A stretch of DNA of 64,000 nucleotides from Streptomyces capitiformicae (GCF_002214185.1 NZ_CP022161.1:6641486-6705485), one strand, 5' to 3'; shown: positions 9,361-18,541, counted from the stretch's first letter. The notes: generated by a model not told the origin, from the sequence alone. Made by a program: numbers and translations.

Positions 9361-10397
9361 TGTCCGCGCGCCGCCGGTGGCCCCAGTGGACGCCGAGGCA
9401 GGCTCTCGCGAGGCACACCCGGCCACGCCGTCGGTGGCTGCGGCGCCTGCTGATATGCCTGGTCGTCGCCGTGCTCGCTGTGCTCGGGCTCGGCGCCGGC
9501 AGTGTCTGGTGGGCCACTGACCACTACGGCGACCAGGTCACCCGCATACCCGACGCCTTTCCCGACGGCCCGCGGCCCGAGACCGGCGACGGCACCACGT
9601 TCCTGCTGGCAGGTGTCGACACGCGTTCCCGGAAGCCGACCACTGGAGACGGCGCCGAAGCCGACCTCTGGAAGTACGGTGCCCAGCGCAGCGACACGCT
9701 GATGCTCGTCCATCTCGCTCCGGGCGAGCGCGAGTCGTACACGGTGTCGATTCCACGCGACAGTTGGGTGCCCATCCCCGGACACGGAACCGCGAAGATC
9801 AACGCGGCGTTCTCCTGGGGAGGTCCCTCACTTCTCGTCCAGACGGTCGAGGACCTCACCGGAGTCAGGGTCGATCATTTCGCCGTCATCGACTGGCACG
9901 GATTCAGATCCCTCACCGACGCGGTCGGCGGTGTGCCGATCACCGTCCAGCAGAATTCCTACGACCCGGAGCAGGAGAAGCACTTCAAGGCGGGCACGCA
10001 CACCATGAGCGGCGAAGAGGCGCTCTCCTACGTGCGGCAGCGCCACGGTCTGCCCGGTGGGGAGCTGGACCGGATCAAGCGGCAGCAGGAGTTCCTGCGC
10101 AGCCTCGTCGGCCAGATCCGCGACGACGTGAGCATCACCAACCCGGTGAAGGTCGACCGGATGCTCGACGCGATCACCGGAACCGTGAGCGTCGACGACG
10201 AGCTGTCCAACAGCGACCTGCGTGACTTCGTGTTCGGTCTGCGCCATCTGGACTCCACGGACACCCGCTTCACCACCGCGCCGATTGTCAGGTCGGACAT
10301 GATCGACAGCCAGTACGTCCTGATCCTTGACCGGGACGGCTTGCGGAGGCTGTGCCACGGGATCGAGACGGGACACCCGCCCGGCACCGGGAAGTGA
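9360..10397 (+). CDS. LytR-CpsA-Psr (LCP) family glycopolymer ligase
   Basis: LCP enzymes move undecaprenyl-linked glycopolymers onto peptidoglycan. The 345-residue protein has a basic cytoplasmic N-terminus, one membrane helix (about residues 30-50) and an extracellular LCP domain. The domain shows FLLAGVDTR, RSDTLMLVH, SIPRDSWVPIP, KINAAFSWGG and a later YVRQRHGLPGGELDRIKRQQ, which matches the family's arginine and aspartate pattern. The ATG at 9360 overlaps the preceding stop. Its place directly before the flippase suggests that the polymer made by this locus is attached to the cell wall rather than simply released. Confidence 0.92.
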   Translation: MSARRRWPQWTPRQALARHTRPRRRWLRRLLICLVVAVLAVLGLGAGSVWWATDHYGDQVTRIPDAFPDGPRPETGDGTTFLLAGVDTRSRKPTTGDGAEADLWKYGAQRSDTLMLVHLAPGERESYTVSIPRDSWVPIPGHGTAKINAAFSWGGPSLLVQTVEDLTGVRVDHFAVIDWHGFRSLTDAVGGVPITVQQNSYDPEQEKHFKAGTHTMSGEEALSYVRQRHGLPGGELDRIKRQQEFLRSLVGQIRDDVSITNPVKVDRMLDAITGTVSVDDELSNSDLRDFVFGLRHLDSTDTRFTTAPIVRSDMIDSQYVLILDRDGLRRLCHGIETGHPPGTGK

Positions 10398-10406
10398 GGC
10401 AGGCAA

Positions 10407-11966
10407 GTGCGCCACTGCCAGCACCGGAACACGGCCGACAGGCACGGCACCGTGTCCGACACACCGGCCCGGAGTCTCTTCTCCGGCATGGGCTTCAGCG
10501 CCCTGGCGCAGATGGCACCCCTGCTCACCAACCTGGCGCTCACGCCCTACCTGATCCGTCAGCTGGGGCTCGACCGGTTCGGCGTATGGTCACTGATCCT
10601 GGTCTTCCTGGCCACCCTCACGGTGCTGGACGGTGGAGTCGGCGCGTCCCTGGCGCGCTTCCACGCGTACCACGGCGCCCGCGGCGACCGGGAAGGCACC
10701 GGGCGGCTGGTGGTCGGCTCGCTGCTGGTCTTCCTCGGACTGGGCGCGCTCGTCACCGGGCTCACCGCGCTGATCGGTCCCGCCATCGTGTCCGTTTTGG
10801 ACATACCACCGCGACTGGCGCACGAGGCCCGGCAGCTGTTGCTGGTCCTCGGCCCACTCCTCGCCCTGGCCCTGGCCTCCAACTCCGCCATCGCGCTGCT
10901 GCAGGCGAACGCCCGCTTCCGTGGCCTGGCGGCCGTCAGCGGGGGATCGTGTCTGACCTACGCCGTCGCCGTCGTGATCGTCGTCGACCGTGGGCAGGAC
11001 CTGCCGCTGCTCGCGGCGCTGACCACCATCAGGTACCTGCTGGTGACGGTCGGTGGCTTCTGGGCAGGGGCACGGCACATCCGTATCCGGCGACCGCTGC
11101 TGCCCCGACCGGACGAGCGACGCGAGTTCGTCGGATACGCCTCCCGCATGCAGCTGTCGGGCTTCACCGTTTTCCTCAACGGAGAGATCGACGCTCTGGT
11201 GATCGCAGCGCTGCTGCCGGTGCGCTACGTGGGTATCTACGCCGCCGGGTACCAGGCGGCGACCGCGCTGCGCAGCATTCCGCTCTACGCCTTTCCACCG
11301 ATCCTCACCCGGATGACGCACGTCTTCGCCGCGCATGGACTCGCCGGAGCAGTACGGGAGTTCCACCTCCTGGAGTCCCGTTGGCTGCCCGCAACCCTCA
11401 CCTACGGGGCGGTGACGACCGTGGCGGTGGGCCCGGCGGTCGTGGTGTGGCTGGGCCCCGGGCTCGCACTCAGCGGAGCGGTGGCCGCCGTTCTGCTGGC
11501 CGGATATGTCGTGCAGGTGGCGTTCACCGGGATGCGTACCTGCTTCGTCCGGACGATCGGCCGTCCCGGGCCGGAGACCCGGTACTCCTGGTGTTCGACG
11601 ATGGTGAACCTCGTGCTCACGGTTCCGCTGACCCTGCTGTTCGGGGTCGTCGGCGTCGTCCTGGCGACCTCGATAGGGATCATGATCGGTTCCCTTTACT
11701 ACGTCGTCATTTGTCGACGGCTGGCGGATCTGCGCGAGCGGCGCCTGCCCGAGCGATGGCTGCGGGCGACCGGGCTGGCCGTGATCACGGCCGGTCTTGG
11801 GGAGTTCCTGGTGCTGAGGCTGGGGTGGCACGGCGCTCAGGCACTGCTGCTCGCCGGTCTGCCCGTGCTGGCCGGTCTCGGTATCGCGTGGTCACTCATG
11901 GGCCGCGAGCTCACCCGCGGTCCCTGCACGCCGACGGGCGTGCCCATGAAGGAGGAGACGGCATGA
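10407..11966 (+). CDS. Wzx-type polysaccharide flippase
   Basis: This is a MATE/MOP-superfamily lipid-linked oligosaccharide flippase of 519 residues with about 12-14 hydrophobic helices along its whole length. It would move undecaprenyl-diphosphate-linked repeat units across the membrane for polymerisation. The first helix pair reads FSGMGFSALAQMAPLLTN and LTPYLIRQLG, typical of the family. The GTG start at 10407 follows GAGGCAGGCAA; a second GTG about 15 codons later is possible. It ends in an ATGA overlap with the next glycosyltransferase. Confidence 0.9.
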   Translation: MRHCQHRNTADRHGTVSDTPARSLFSGMGFSALAQMAPLLTNLALTPYLIRQLGLDRFGVWSLILVFLATLTVLDGGVGASLARFHAYHGARGDREGTGRLVVGSLLVFLGLGALVTGLTALIGPAIVSVLDIPPRLAHEARQLLLVLGPLLALALASNSAIALLQANARFRGLAAVSGGSCLTYAVAVVIVVDRGQDLPLLAALTTIRYLLVTVGGFWAGARHIRIRRPLLPRPDERREFVGYASRMQLSGFTVFLNGEIDALVIAALLPVRYVGIYAAGYQAATALRSIPLYAFPPILTRMTHVFAAHGLAGAVREFHLLESRWLPATLTYGAVTTVAVGPAVVVWLGPGLALSGAVAAVLLAGYVVQVAFTGMRTCFVRTIGRPGPETRYSWCSTMVNLVLTVPLTLLFGVVGVVLATSIGIMIGSLYYVVICRRLADLRERRLPERWLRATGLAVITAGLGEFLVLRLGWHGAQALLLAGLPVLAGLGIAWSLMGRELTRGPCTPTGVPMKEETA

Positions 11967-13150
11967 CTGAAACGACAGCGAACAATCTCGGCAGTGGACG
12001 GCCGAAGCGCATCCTGATCGTGGCTCAGCTCGACGGATACGCGAACAGCGTCAAGCCCCTGGCCATCGAGCGGTATCTGCGGGAGTGCGGTCACGACGTC
12101 CACTTGGTGGACACCTACAGCCTGTCGCGTGCGTCCAACGTACGGGGTTCCCTCGGGCGGATGATCCCGGGCTCCCTGCATCCCGGCAAGCTGGCCCTCT
12201 ACGCGAACGACGTCGTGTCCAAGCTCTTCACCCGCACATGGGGATTCGGGCGACGTCACCTCTCGTACCACGTGCTGATGACGGATCACCGCCTGCGTCG
12301 GCGCCTCCTCAAAGAGGATCTGGCACTCGACGACTTCGACCTGGTCATCTGCGAGACCCCGTATGACGCCGGTGTGCTGACGACGGGTACCTCGGCCGAG
12401 ACACTGTACGACTGTCCCAATCCGTGGGCCGACGAGGTGTTCCACGAAGGCCAGCTCACCCGACGTCAGCACAGTAAGTTCCGCCGCTGGGAGACACATT
12501 TCCTTGAGGGCATGGAACACTTGTCGTTCTCCTGGGAGACCTATGGCCGGTACGCCCAGGCTCAGTATGGGATCAGTGGACGCAACTTCCTTCAGCTCAA
12601 CTGGGGTTGCACCCCGTCTGCCAACCGGGCGCGGTTCGCCGATCCGCCGCGTGTGGTCTACATGGGCTCGCTCAGCGGGAGGTTCATCAACCTTCCTCTG
12701 CTTGCACGGCTGACCCGGCAGTACCCGCACATCGATGTCTACGGTGGGCCGCCCCCGGATCCGTCACTCGGACTGCACTACCGCGGCTATGCCGAACCCG
12801 AGGTTCTCGCGGACTATCAGCTGGGATTGATCACGTGCACCCAGGACCTCATCCGCCAAGAGGGCTTCTCCGCCAAGCATCTGCAGTACCTGGCGCGCGG
12901 GCTGCCCGTTCTGGTTCCCGCCTGGCGGCGCCACCTGGACCTTCTCCGTGGCTCGGTGCCCTACACCGAGCATGACTTCACCGCCGTGGTCGGAGCACTC
13001 GGCCACGAGGCGAAGTGGCGGACAACCGCCGACGAGGCTTACGCACAGGCACGGCAGCTGGACTGGAACCGAACCCTGGAACCGTTGGAGCGACTGTTGG
13101 ACGGAACACTTCAGGACGCGGACATGCCGCGGGCGGCAGGGGCAGGGTAG
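11963..13150 (+). CDS. Glycosyltransferase, GT-B fold
   Basis: This cytoplasmic glycosyltransferase has 395 residues. The N-terminal half begins KRILIVAQLDGYANSVKPL and carries the acceptor side. The C-terminal half has VVYMGSLSGR and GFSAKHLQYLARGLPVLVP, the usual nucleotide-sugar-binding region of GT-B enzymes. ATG 11963 overlaps the flippase stop and follows GGAGGAGACGGC. The sugar donor cannot be told. A strong terminator closes this four-gene operon. Confidence 0.82.
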   Translation: MTETTANNLGSGRPKRILIVAQLDGYANSVKPLAIERYLRECGHDVHLVDTYSLSRASNVRGSLGRMIPGSLHPGKLALYANDVVSKLFTRTWGFGRRHLSYHVLMTDHRLRRRLLKEDLALDDFDLVICETPYDAGVLTTGTSAETLYDCPNPWADEVFHEGQLTRRQHSKFRRWETHFLEGMEHLSFSWETYGRYAQAQYGISGRNFLQLNWGCTPSANRARFADPPRVVYMGSLSGRFINLPLLARLTRQYPHIDVYGGPPPDPSLGLHYRGYAEPEVLADYQLGLITCTQDLIRQEGFSAKHLQYLARGLPVLVPAWRRHLDLLRGSVPYTEHDFTAVVGALGHEAKWRTTADEAYAQARQLDWNRTLEPLERLLDGTLQDADMPRAAGAG

Positions 13151-13244
13151 AACCGGTGCCCAGCGAGGCCGGGCGGCACAAGTGCCACGATGGCCCAGCA
13201 CCGCCCGCTGAGCCGAACCGCATAACGCCGCAAGAAATAAAGGG

Positions 13245-13278
13245 CCTTCGCAGGCACCCGCCTGCGAAGGTCTTTTTT
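13245..13278 (+). terminator. Rho-independent terminator after the first polysaccharide operon
   Basis: CCTTCGCAGGC and GCCTGCGAAGG form a perfect 11-base stem with an ACCC loop, followed by TCTTTTTT. It is the most classical terminator in the window. The rest of the 304-base gap (13151-13454) holds no gene and no other element I can support. Confidence 0.93.
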
Positions 13279-13454
13279 GCGCCTCAGCGGATCTTGTGTC
13301 ACGCCCACGGAGACGGCAATCAAGCCAAGCGTGACCCCTGACACAGCATCTGGTGAATGCGGACATCTGGAGTACAGTGCCTCAGCGGCGCCGACCGCTG
13401 AAAGAGTTCTGCATCCACCGAGTTCCTGCTTTGTACCGAGCGCAGAGAGCACCA

Positions 13455-14552
13455 ATGAAGATATTCACCGGTTCCCGGCCCATCCCCCGTAGGTCAATGC
13501 TGGCGCTGGCATCGATCCCCCTGATAGCTGCACAGCGACGCCCTCCCCGCGACCGCGGAACTGTTTTTGTGACGGATTACGCCACGCCACAGGCGGCAGC
13601 CAACGCCGCCGTCGGAAAGCGCCTCGTCTTTCCGGCGGGGCGGACCTACACGGTCACTTCACTCTCGATTCCGGCCAACTGCTACGTCGAGGGAAACGGC
13701 ACAACCCTGCGTTTTCCGGATAATTCGGCGACTTCTACGACTCAGAACGATGAGATCCTGAAAGTCAACGGGTCGGGCGTTACCATCGACGGCCTGAACT
13801 TCGACGGGAACTCCAAGAATCAGAATGCGTCACTTTGGTCGCAGCACCGGCACTGTGTGCGGATCGAGGGCGCTTTCGCCAACACCGTGGTCAAGAACTG
13901 CAAGATGACGAACATCATCGGTGATGGCGTTCTCGTGTACACCCAGACCTCGGCCGGTACCCGGATCGGGCCGAACAATACGTTCTCGGCCGACTACGAC
14001 AACCGTCAAGGGGTTTCCGTCATATCGGGTACCGATGTGAAGGTGTTCGGGAACACGTTCACCAATTGCACGCGGACCGGCATGCCTGCCCCGATTGATA
14101 TTGAGCCCAACGTCTCGACGGATGTTCTGCGTGACGTGGAGGTGTACGGCAACACCATCATCGGCGGGTCGACTCCTTCGCCGCAGATCACCGTCCCCGG
14201 CATCATGTATGGAGGGTTCGGCGACGCTGCGGCGAGCAACATCAGGATCCATGACAACGACATCAGCGGTACACGGTTGACGGCCGGTGTTGTGGTCATC
14301 GGTATCAATGGTGGTCCGTTCAACGCTGCGAGTTATGTCGACGTCTACAGCAACAGAATTCACGACATCGGAAATGCGGGCAGGGCCGGGGTGAGTATCG
14401 CTTTCTGGATCGGGGCGAATGTTTACAACAACACGATCAACGGGACGCAGTGGGGGATTTACAACTACAAGGGCGCTCTGGGTACCTCGACCGGCAACAT
14501 ATTCACCGGAGTGGCAACGCCCATCGTGAATGACGACCCGCACCTGGCATGA
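13455..14552 (+). CDS. Secreted right-handed parallel beta-helix protein
   Basis: This is a 365-residue predicted exported protein. The N-terminus PIPRRSMLALASIPLIAA resembles a twin-arginine signal. The rest is a repeating beta-helix with many short strands and Asn ladders, such as VTIDGLNFDGN, VKVFGNTFTNC and VEVYGNTIIGG, as in pectate-lyase-like and polysaccharide-processing proteins. In this locus it may be a lyase or modifying enzyme acting on the secreted polymer, but no catalytic residues can be assigned. I chose ATG 13455; an upstream ATG at 13353 would put 34 residues before the signal. Base use is a little less GC-rich than its neighbours. The gene ends inside the convergent polymerase gene. 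Confidence 0.75.
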   Translation: MKIFTGSRPIPRRSMLALASIPLIAAQRRPPRDRGTVFVTDYATPQAAANAAVGKRLVFPAGRTYTVTSLSIPANCYVEGNGTTLRFPDNSATSTTQNDEILKVNGSGVTIDGLNFDGNSKNQNASLWSQHRHCVRIEGAFANTVVKNCKMTNIIGDGVLVYTQTSAGTRIGPNNTFSADYDNRQGVSVISGTDVKVFGNTFTNCTRTGMPAPIDIEPNVSTDVLRDVEVYGNTIIGGSTPSPQITVPGIMYGGFGDAAASNIRIHDNDISGTRLTAGVVVIGINGGPFNAASYVDVYSNRIHDIGNAGRAGVSIAFWIGANVYNNTINGTQWGIYNYKGALGTSTGNIFTGVATPIVNDDPHLA

Positions 14553-15978
14553 TCAAGGGCCTTGTCTCATACTCCACGTCGGTTGCCCACCTGCGGCTGC
14601 CCCGGACGATGGGGACCAGCGTGGCAGCGACCAGAGTGAAGGTCTGCGTGTCGGTGAAACCGAAGGACCAGGGGCGGTCCAAAGCGCCATTGATGAGTAC
14701 GGGCAGGAGCACGCAGCATGCGACGACGATATTGGCCCGACCGCCCCGCAACAGGATGTACGTGATCAGAGCGGCGAAGAGGACGAGCCCAACGAGTCCG
14801 CCTGCGTATCCGACATCGAGCCATTGATTGTGGGGCGAAATGGCGATGGCCACCGGAATCTGTCCCTGGATGTGCAGGTTCGGCCATGCGGCGCCGCCGA
14901 ATCCGAAAATCGGCGATTCGGACAGGTATTGCACGGCGAGATGCCAGGCGTAGGGCCGTTGTGACAACCGATCGTGACTCTGGGCCACGTACGGCAGCAG
15001 GAATTCGCCCACCGCAACGAGGCATGTGACGAGGGCGGCCAAGGCCACAGCCTTTGTCGACGGCGTCCCGCTACGGTTGCTCCCTTCCGGTGTGGCAGGC
15101 CTCGCGCCGTCGGCACTCTGCGGAAGCCGCGGGTGCAGAAGAACGAGGAGCACAAGAGAGGACAGCGCCGCGAGAGCGGCGACCCTGGCATCCGTTGCGA
15201 TCGTCACGAAGGCTACGTAACAGGCGAGCACCACCCGCACGCGCCCACGCAGAGACAACCAGATGAAGGGGACGGACAACGAAAGGAGTTGGCCGTAGAT
15301 GTTCTCGTTGACGAACACGCCCGTGTACAAGGCGCCGAACGGTCCGCATTTGTCGAACCGGCACGCGTGGAAGACGCTGCTCGATTGCACCAGAGCCTGA
15401 ATGCCGCCCAACACGGTGAGCAGCAGGCCGACGGCAGCCGCGCCCAGGAACGCGGAGCGCCCTGGACGGGCGACGCTGGCGGCCATCAGGACCGCCAGGA
15501 GTGCGAGCTGCCGCCCGCTGAAGACCTGATGCCCGTTCAGGCCGTTGGACAGGGCCAATTCCAGGACGAGCACGAACGCGATGAGGGGCGCGACGTTGAT
15601 CCGGGCACCCCTGAGCACGCCCCGGAGAAAGAACACCAGGCTCCCGGCTATGAGGAGGAAGGATGTCACCTGTCCCACCTGATTGGCCCAATCGGACAGC
15701 GGTCCTCCCGGCAGTTGGTTTCCGAACGCGTCCAGGCTGTCCGGCCGGCCCGGTAGCTCATTTCCGAATTCGTCCCGGCGCTCCGGCCGGCCGGACACCA
15801 CAATGAACAGGACCGTCGGCAGGGCGTTGAGTACTCCGGTCAGGAACACCAGAGTGGATGTCAGGTCCCAGTCACCCCAGGCGCGGGCCCGGCGAAAGGC
15901 GATGAGACAGGGAGGAATGGCCAGAAGCGCCGCGATCCCGAGGACGAGCGCCCCCATCTGCGTCGAGTGCCAGTTCAT
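14503..15978 (-). CDS. O-antigen ligase/Wzy-type polysaccharide polymerase
   Basis: This is an integral membrane protein of about 491 residues with ten or more helices. It has a large extracytoplasmic loop in the second half (about residues 290-390: RPYAWHLAVQYL, PIFGFGGAAWPN, PHNQWLDVGYAGGLVG), which is the hallmark of the Wzy_C/O-antigen-ligase family. It would polymerise lipid-linked repeat units outside the membrane. I prefer ATG 15978; a GTG one codon upstream is equally possible. It follows the Wzz/BY-kinase-like gene by 80 bases on the same strand, as expected for a Wzz-Wzy pair. Its last 50 bases overlap the 3' end of the beta-helix gene on the other strand. Confidence 0.85.
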   Translation of the reverse strand: MNWHSTQMGALVLGIAALLAIPPCLIAFRRARAWGDWDLTSTLVFLTGVLNALPTVLFIVVSGRPERRDEFGNELPGRPDSLDAFGNQLPGGPLSDWANQVGQVTSFLLIAGSLVFFLRGVLRGARINVAPLIAFVLVLELALSNGLNGHQVFSGRQLALLAVLMAASVARPGRSAFLGAAAVGLLLTVLGGIQALVQSSSVFHACRFDKCGPFGALYTGVFVNENIYGQLLSLSVPFIWLSLRGRVRVVLACYVAFVTIATDARVAALAALSSLVLLVLLHPRLPQSADGARPATPEGSNRSGTPSTKAVALAALVTCLVAVGEFLLPYVAQSHDRLSQRPYAWHLAVQYLSESPIFGFGGAAWPNLHIQGQIPVAIAISPHNQWLDVGYAGGLVGLVLFAALITYILLRGGRANIVVACCVLLPVLINGALDRPWSFGFTDTQTFTLVAATLVPIVRGSRRWATDVEYETRPLIMPGAGRHSRWALPLR

Positions 15979-16058
15979 CACCGTTCTCGCTGACTTCTCA
16001 TCGAGTCGTATGCCATGCCGTTAGCCGTCGCCGTCAGCCGCAGGGCGGCGTGGACGGC

Positions 16059-17552
16059 TCATACATGCTCGTCGTCCTTGGCTTCGAGCCGGTGGCGAGA
16101 GTCCTCGGCTGCCGCGTCCGGGACTCGCCGCGCGTGGCTATCCGCGGTGTCCGGCCGCGTGTGGAGGGTGTCCGGGACGGCCGGTGGGCGGCGCTCCATC
16201 ACCGGAGCATCGCTCGGCCGCGCAGCTTCTCCCCGCGGACGTCTGCCGCTGAGCCGCTCCGGAGGTACACCGGTGACGACGGCTCCGAGGACGTGCGCGT
16301 CCACGGAGGCCAGACTCTCGAGCGCGCGCTGGACCAGGTCGTAGCGGGCTCTGCCGATCCGAACGACCAGGAGCACCGCCTCCGTTTCCGAGGCGAGGGC
16401 CGTCGCGTCGGCGTAGGGCAGAAGTGGGGGGCTGTCCATCACGACGAGATCCGCGTCAGCCTCAAGGGCGCGCAGCACCTGCGCCACTTTCGGGGACGAC
16501 AGCAGCGTGTCCGGGGCGGGCGACGCCGTACCGCTCGTCAGCACCCGCAGCGCCCCGGCCTCCCAGGTCTGGAGCGCGTCGGCGAGTGCCACGTCGCCGG
16601 TGGCCACGTCGGTCAACCCCGGCCCGTCGCGCAGGCCGAGTGCCCCGGCCAGGCGCGGTCGGCGCAGGTCCCCCTCGACGAGGACGACGCGCCGGCCGGT
16701 GCGGGCGACATTGACCGCGAGGTCGACGGCGGTGTCGGTCCTGCCCTCGGTGTGCATGGCGCTGGTGACGAGCAGCGAGTTCGGCAGACCGCCGTGGCCT
16801 GCGAAGCGCAGACGGGTGCGGAGCTGGCTCAGTGCTTCGTCGCGCGGTGTGGTGTCGCCGCGGTGGTTGTTCGCCCGTCGACGGCCAGGCCGGGGAAGGG
16901 CACCCACCGTGTGGAGGCCCGTCCGGCGGCGGACGTCGCCCGACGAGCGGACCGTGGTGTCGAGCGTATGGCGCAGTACGGCGCCCGAGACACCCACGAG
17001 GAAGCCGGCCACCAGGCCGATTGCCACGTTCAGCTGCGGGCGCGGGCTCGTCGGTTTCCCCGGCGGGCCGGGATTGCCGACCACGCTGGCCTTCACCAGC
17101 GGTGGCGCGTCGGTCGAGGCCCTCTCAATGCGATCGATGTACCGCGCGAACTGGACGGCGGTCTCGTCGGCGATCACCTGGGCGCGGGTGGCCGACGTGT
17201 CCCGCACCTGGATGTTGACCACGGCCGTGTCGAGTGGCGCCTGCGTGCTGATCTTCCCTGCCAGCCGGTCGGGCGTGGTGGACAGGTCGAGCTTGTTGAT
17301 GACGCCATCGAGCACCGCGGGACTGTTCGCGATCTTCGTGTAGGACTTGACCCGCTGCTGTGTGAACAGGCCGCCCGCGTACGCGTTGGTGTTGGTCTTG
17401 TCGTTGGTGGCGATGAAGAGCTGTGCCTGAGCCGTGTAGGTGCGCGGCATCAGGGCCGTCGCGGCCAGCGCCGCGAGCAGTCCGAGCACGACGCACGCCG
17501 CGACGAACCGCCAACGCCGGCGCAGCACATCGATGTAGTCGCGGAGATCCAC
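16059..17552 (-). CDS. Wzz/BY-kinase-like chain-length protein with altered Walker A
   Basis: This 497-residue protein controls or regulates polymer length. Residues 1-40 and about 172-195 are two membrane helices enclosing a Wzz-type extracellular domain. Residues about 240-430 are the cytoplasmic BY-kinase-like ATPase domain. It keeps the second Walker motif (VVLVEGDLRRP, 289-299) and Walker B (VVMDSPPLLPYADA). The P-loop reads SAMHTEGRTDTAVDLA (264-279), where EGK[ST] is expected: Arg271 replaces the ATP-binding lysine. The usual C-terminal tyrosine cluster is absent. Kinase activity is therefore doubtful. GTG 17552 follows GAGGAGCTCCC. It faces the sugar-transferase gene across a shared promoter region and leads into wzy. 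Confidence 0.88.
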   Translation of the reverse strand: MDLRDYIDVLRRRWRFVAACVVLGLLAALAATALMPRTYTAQAQLFIATNDKTNTNAYAGGLFTQQRVKSYTKIANSPAVLDGVINKLDLSTTPDRLAGKISTQAPLDTAVVNIQVRDTSATRAQVIADETAVQFARYIDRIERASTDAPPLVKASVVGNPGPPGKPTSPRPQLNVAIGLVAGFLVGVSGAVLRHTLDTTVRSSGDVRRRTGLHTVGALPRPGRRRANNHRGDTTPRDEALSQLRTRLRFAGHGGLPNSLLVTSAMHTEGRTDTAVDLAVNVARTGRRVVLVEGDLRRPRLAGALGLRDGPGLTDVATGDVALADALQTWEAGALRVLTSGTASPAPDTLLSSPKVAQVLRALEADADLVVMDSPPLLPYADATALASETEAVLLVVRIGRARYDLVQRALESLASVDAHVLGAVVTGVPPERLSGRRPRGEAARPSDAPVMERRPPAVPDTLHTRPDTADSHARRVPDAAAEDSRHRLEAKDDEHV

Positions 17553-17581
17553 GGGAGCTCCTCTGCGGTTGCGTGGGCAAC

Positions 17582-17635
17582 TTGACTCTGCCCGTATATG
17601 ACTGGATATCCTGTTTACGACGTAAATGTACGATA
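17582..17635 (+). promoter_or_regulatory. Shared polysaccharide-locus promoter-operator, copy 2
   Basis: TTGACT (17582-17587) lies 36 bases before the operator core CGACGTAAA (17618-17626), against 38 in copies 1, 3 and 4. The -10 is less clear: GATATC at 17-base spacing or TATCCT at 19. The core here is a perfect palindrome, TTTACGACGTAAA, followed by TGTACG. It points at the priming sugar transferase and lies 62 bases from the divergent Wzz-like start. Confidence 0.65.
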
Positions 17636-17662
17636 TCAGCGTACGGTGCGGGATGGGAAGTC

Positions 17663-17749
17663 ATGAGGGATCGCCCTGGTCTCCGCGCAACCGCTCCGCA
17701 GCCACTGCGCTGGAACCCGGGGGTGTGTCGTGACCCCAGCGGCCCGTGA
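17663..17749 (+). CDS. Possible 28-codon leader ORF
   Basis: An ATG with GGGAAG upstream opens a 28-codon frame that ends 17 bases inside the start of the sugar-transferase gene, in another frame. It could couple or tune translation of that gene, or be chance. No similarity is recognisable. Confidence 0.18.
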   Translation: MRDRPGLRATAPQPLRWNPGVCRDPSGP

Positions 17750-18521
17750 CCCGTTCTCTGCCGGTGATCACCGGCGATCCGGACCGGCGGTGGCTCCGCG
17801 CCCCGTCGGCATCGGCGGCCGACCGGCTCTGCCGCATGTGACTCCCGCAGGCCTGCCGTGGTCGCGGCGCGCTGTGGACGTCGTCGTCGCCCTTGGCCTG
17901 CTTGTTCTTCTGTCGCCCCTTTTCCTGTTTCTGGTCGTGCTGGTGCGCACCGTGAGCGGCAAACCCGTGATCTTCCGGCATCAGCGGATGGGCGAAGGCG
18001 CACAGGAGTTCACGCTGTACAAGTTCCGTACCATGCGGCAGGACGCGACCGGTTCCGTGCTCACCAGCAGCCGCGACCCGCGCGTGACCGGCACGGGGCG
18101 GCTGCTCAGACGTTTCCACCTGGACGAACTGCCGCAACTGGTCAACGTCCTGCGCGGCGACATGACACTCGTGGGTCCGCGCCCGGAGTCGGTCAACCTG
18201 GCCCGCCGCTTTCCTCCCGAGTGCCACTGGATGTTCCGCTACCGCCCCGGTCTCACCGGGCCGTGCCAGCTCCGCTCGCGCGAGCACGCGGCGCTGCTTG
18301 ATGGCAGGCCGGACCCGGAGGAGTACTACCTCGCGGTCATGGTCCCCCTCCGCGCCGAGCTGAATGCGGAGCTTCTGGCGCGGAACACACTGGCCACGGT
18401 GGCGCGCTACATCGCTCGAACGCTGTGGTACGTACTGTCCGCCGCCTGGGACCGAAGCGGTGGGGGCCCCTCCTGCGAACTGCCGGGCGGCTCCACCGCG
18501 CGGCGCGCCGAGGAACGCTGA
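17730..18521 (+). CDS. Undecaprenyl-phosphate sugar-phosphate transferase (priming enzyme)
   Basis: This is the initiating transferase that moves a sugar-1-phosphate from a nucleotide sugar to undecaprenyl phosphate. Its 263 residues match the short, single-helix form of the bacterial sugar transferase family. The re-entrant membrane helix is at about 47-72. The signature KFRTM follows, then RLLRRFHLDELPQLVNVLRGDMTLVGPRP with the catalytic Asp-Glu pair, and YRPGLTGPCQLRSR. GTG 17730 is the best start, although the ribosome site is weak. It is transcribed divergently from the Wzz/Wzy pair and ends at a strong hairpin. Confidence 0.9.
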   Translation: MTPAARDPFSAGDHRRSGPAVAPRPVGIGGRPALPHVTPAGLPWSRRAVDVVVALGLLVLLSPLFLFLVVLVRTVSGKPVIFRHQRMGEGAQEFTLYKFRTMRQDATGSVLTSSRDPRVTGTGRLLRRFHLDELPQLVNVLRGDMTLVGPRPESVNLARRFPPECHWMFRYRPGLTGPCQLRSREHAALLDGRPDPEEYYLAVMVPLRAELNAELLARNTLATVARYIARTLWYVLSAAWDRSGGGPSCELPGGSTARRAEER

Positions 18522-18541
18522 GCCCGGAGGACGCCGGCGTC

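Noticed and set aside
10352..11962. Long open frame running into the glycosyltransferase from inside the flippase gene
   Set aside because: It is a shadow of the flippase; glycosyltransferase similarity and a ribosome site begin at 11963.
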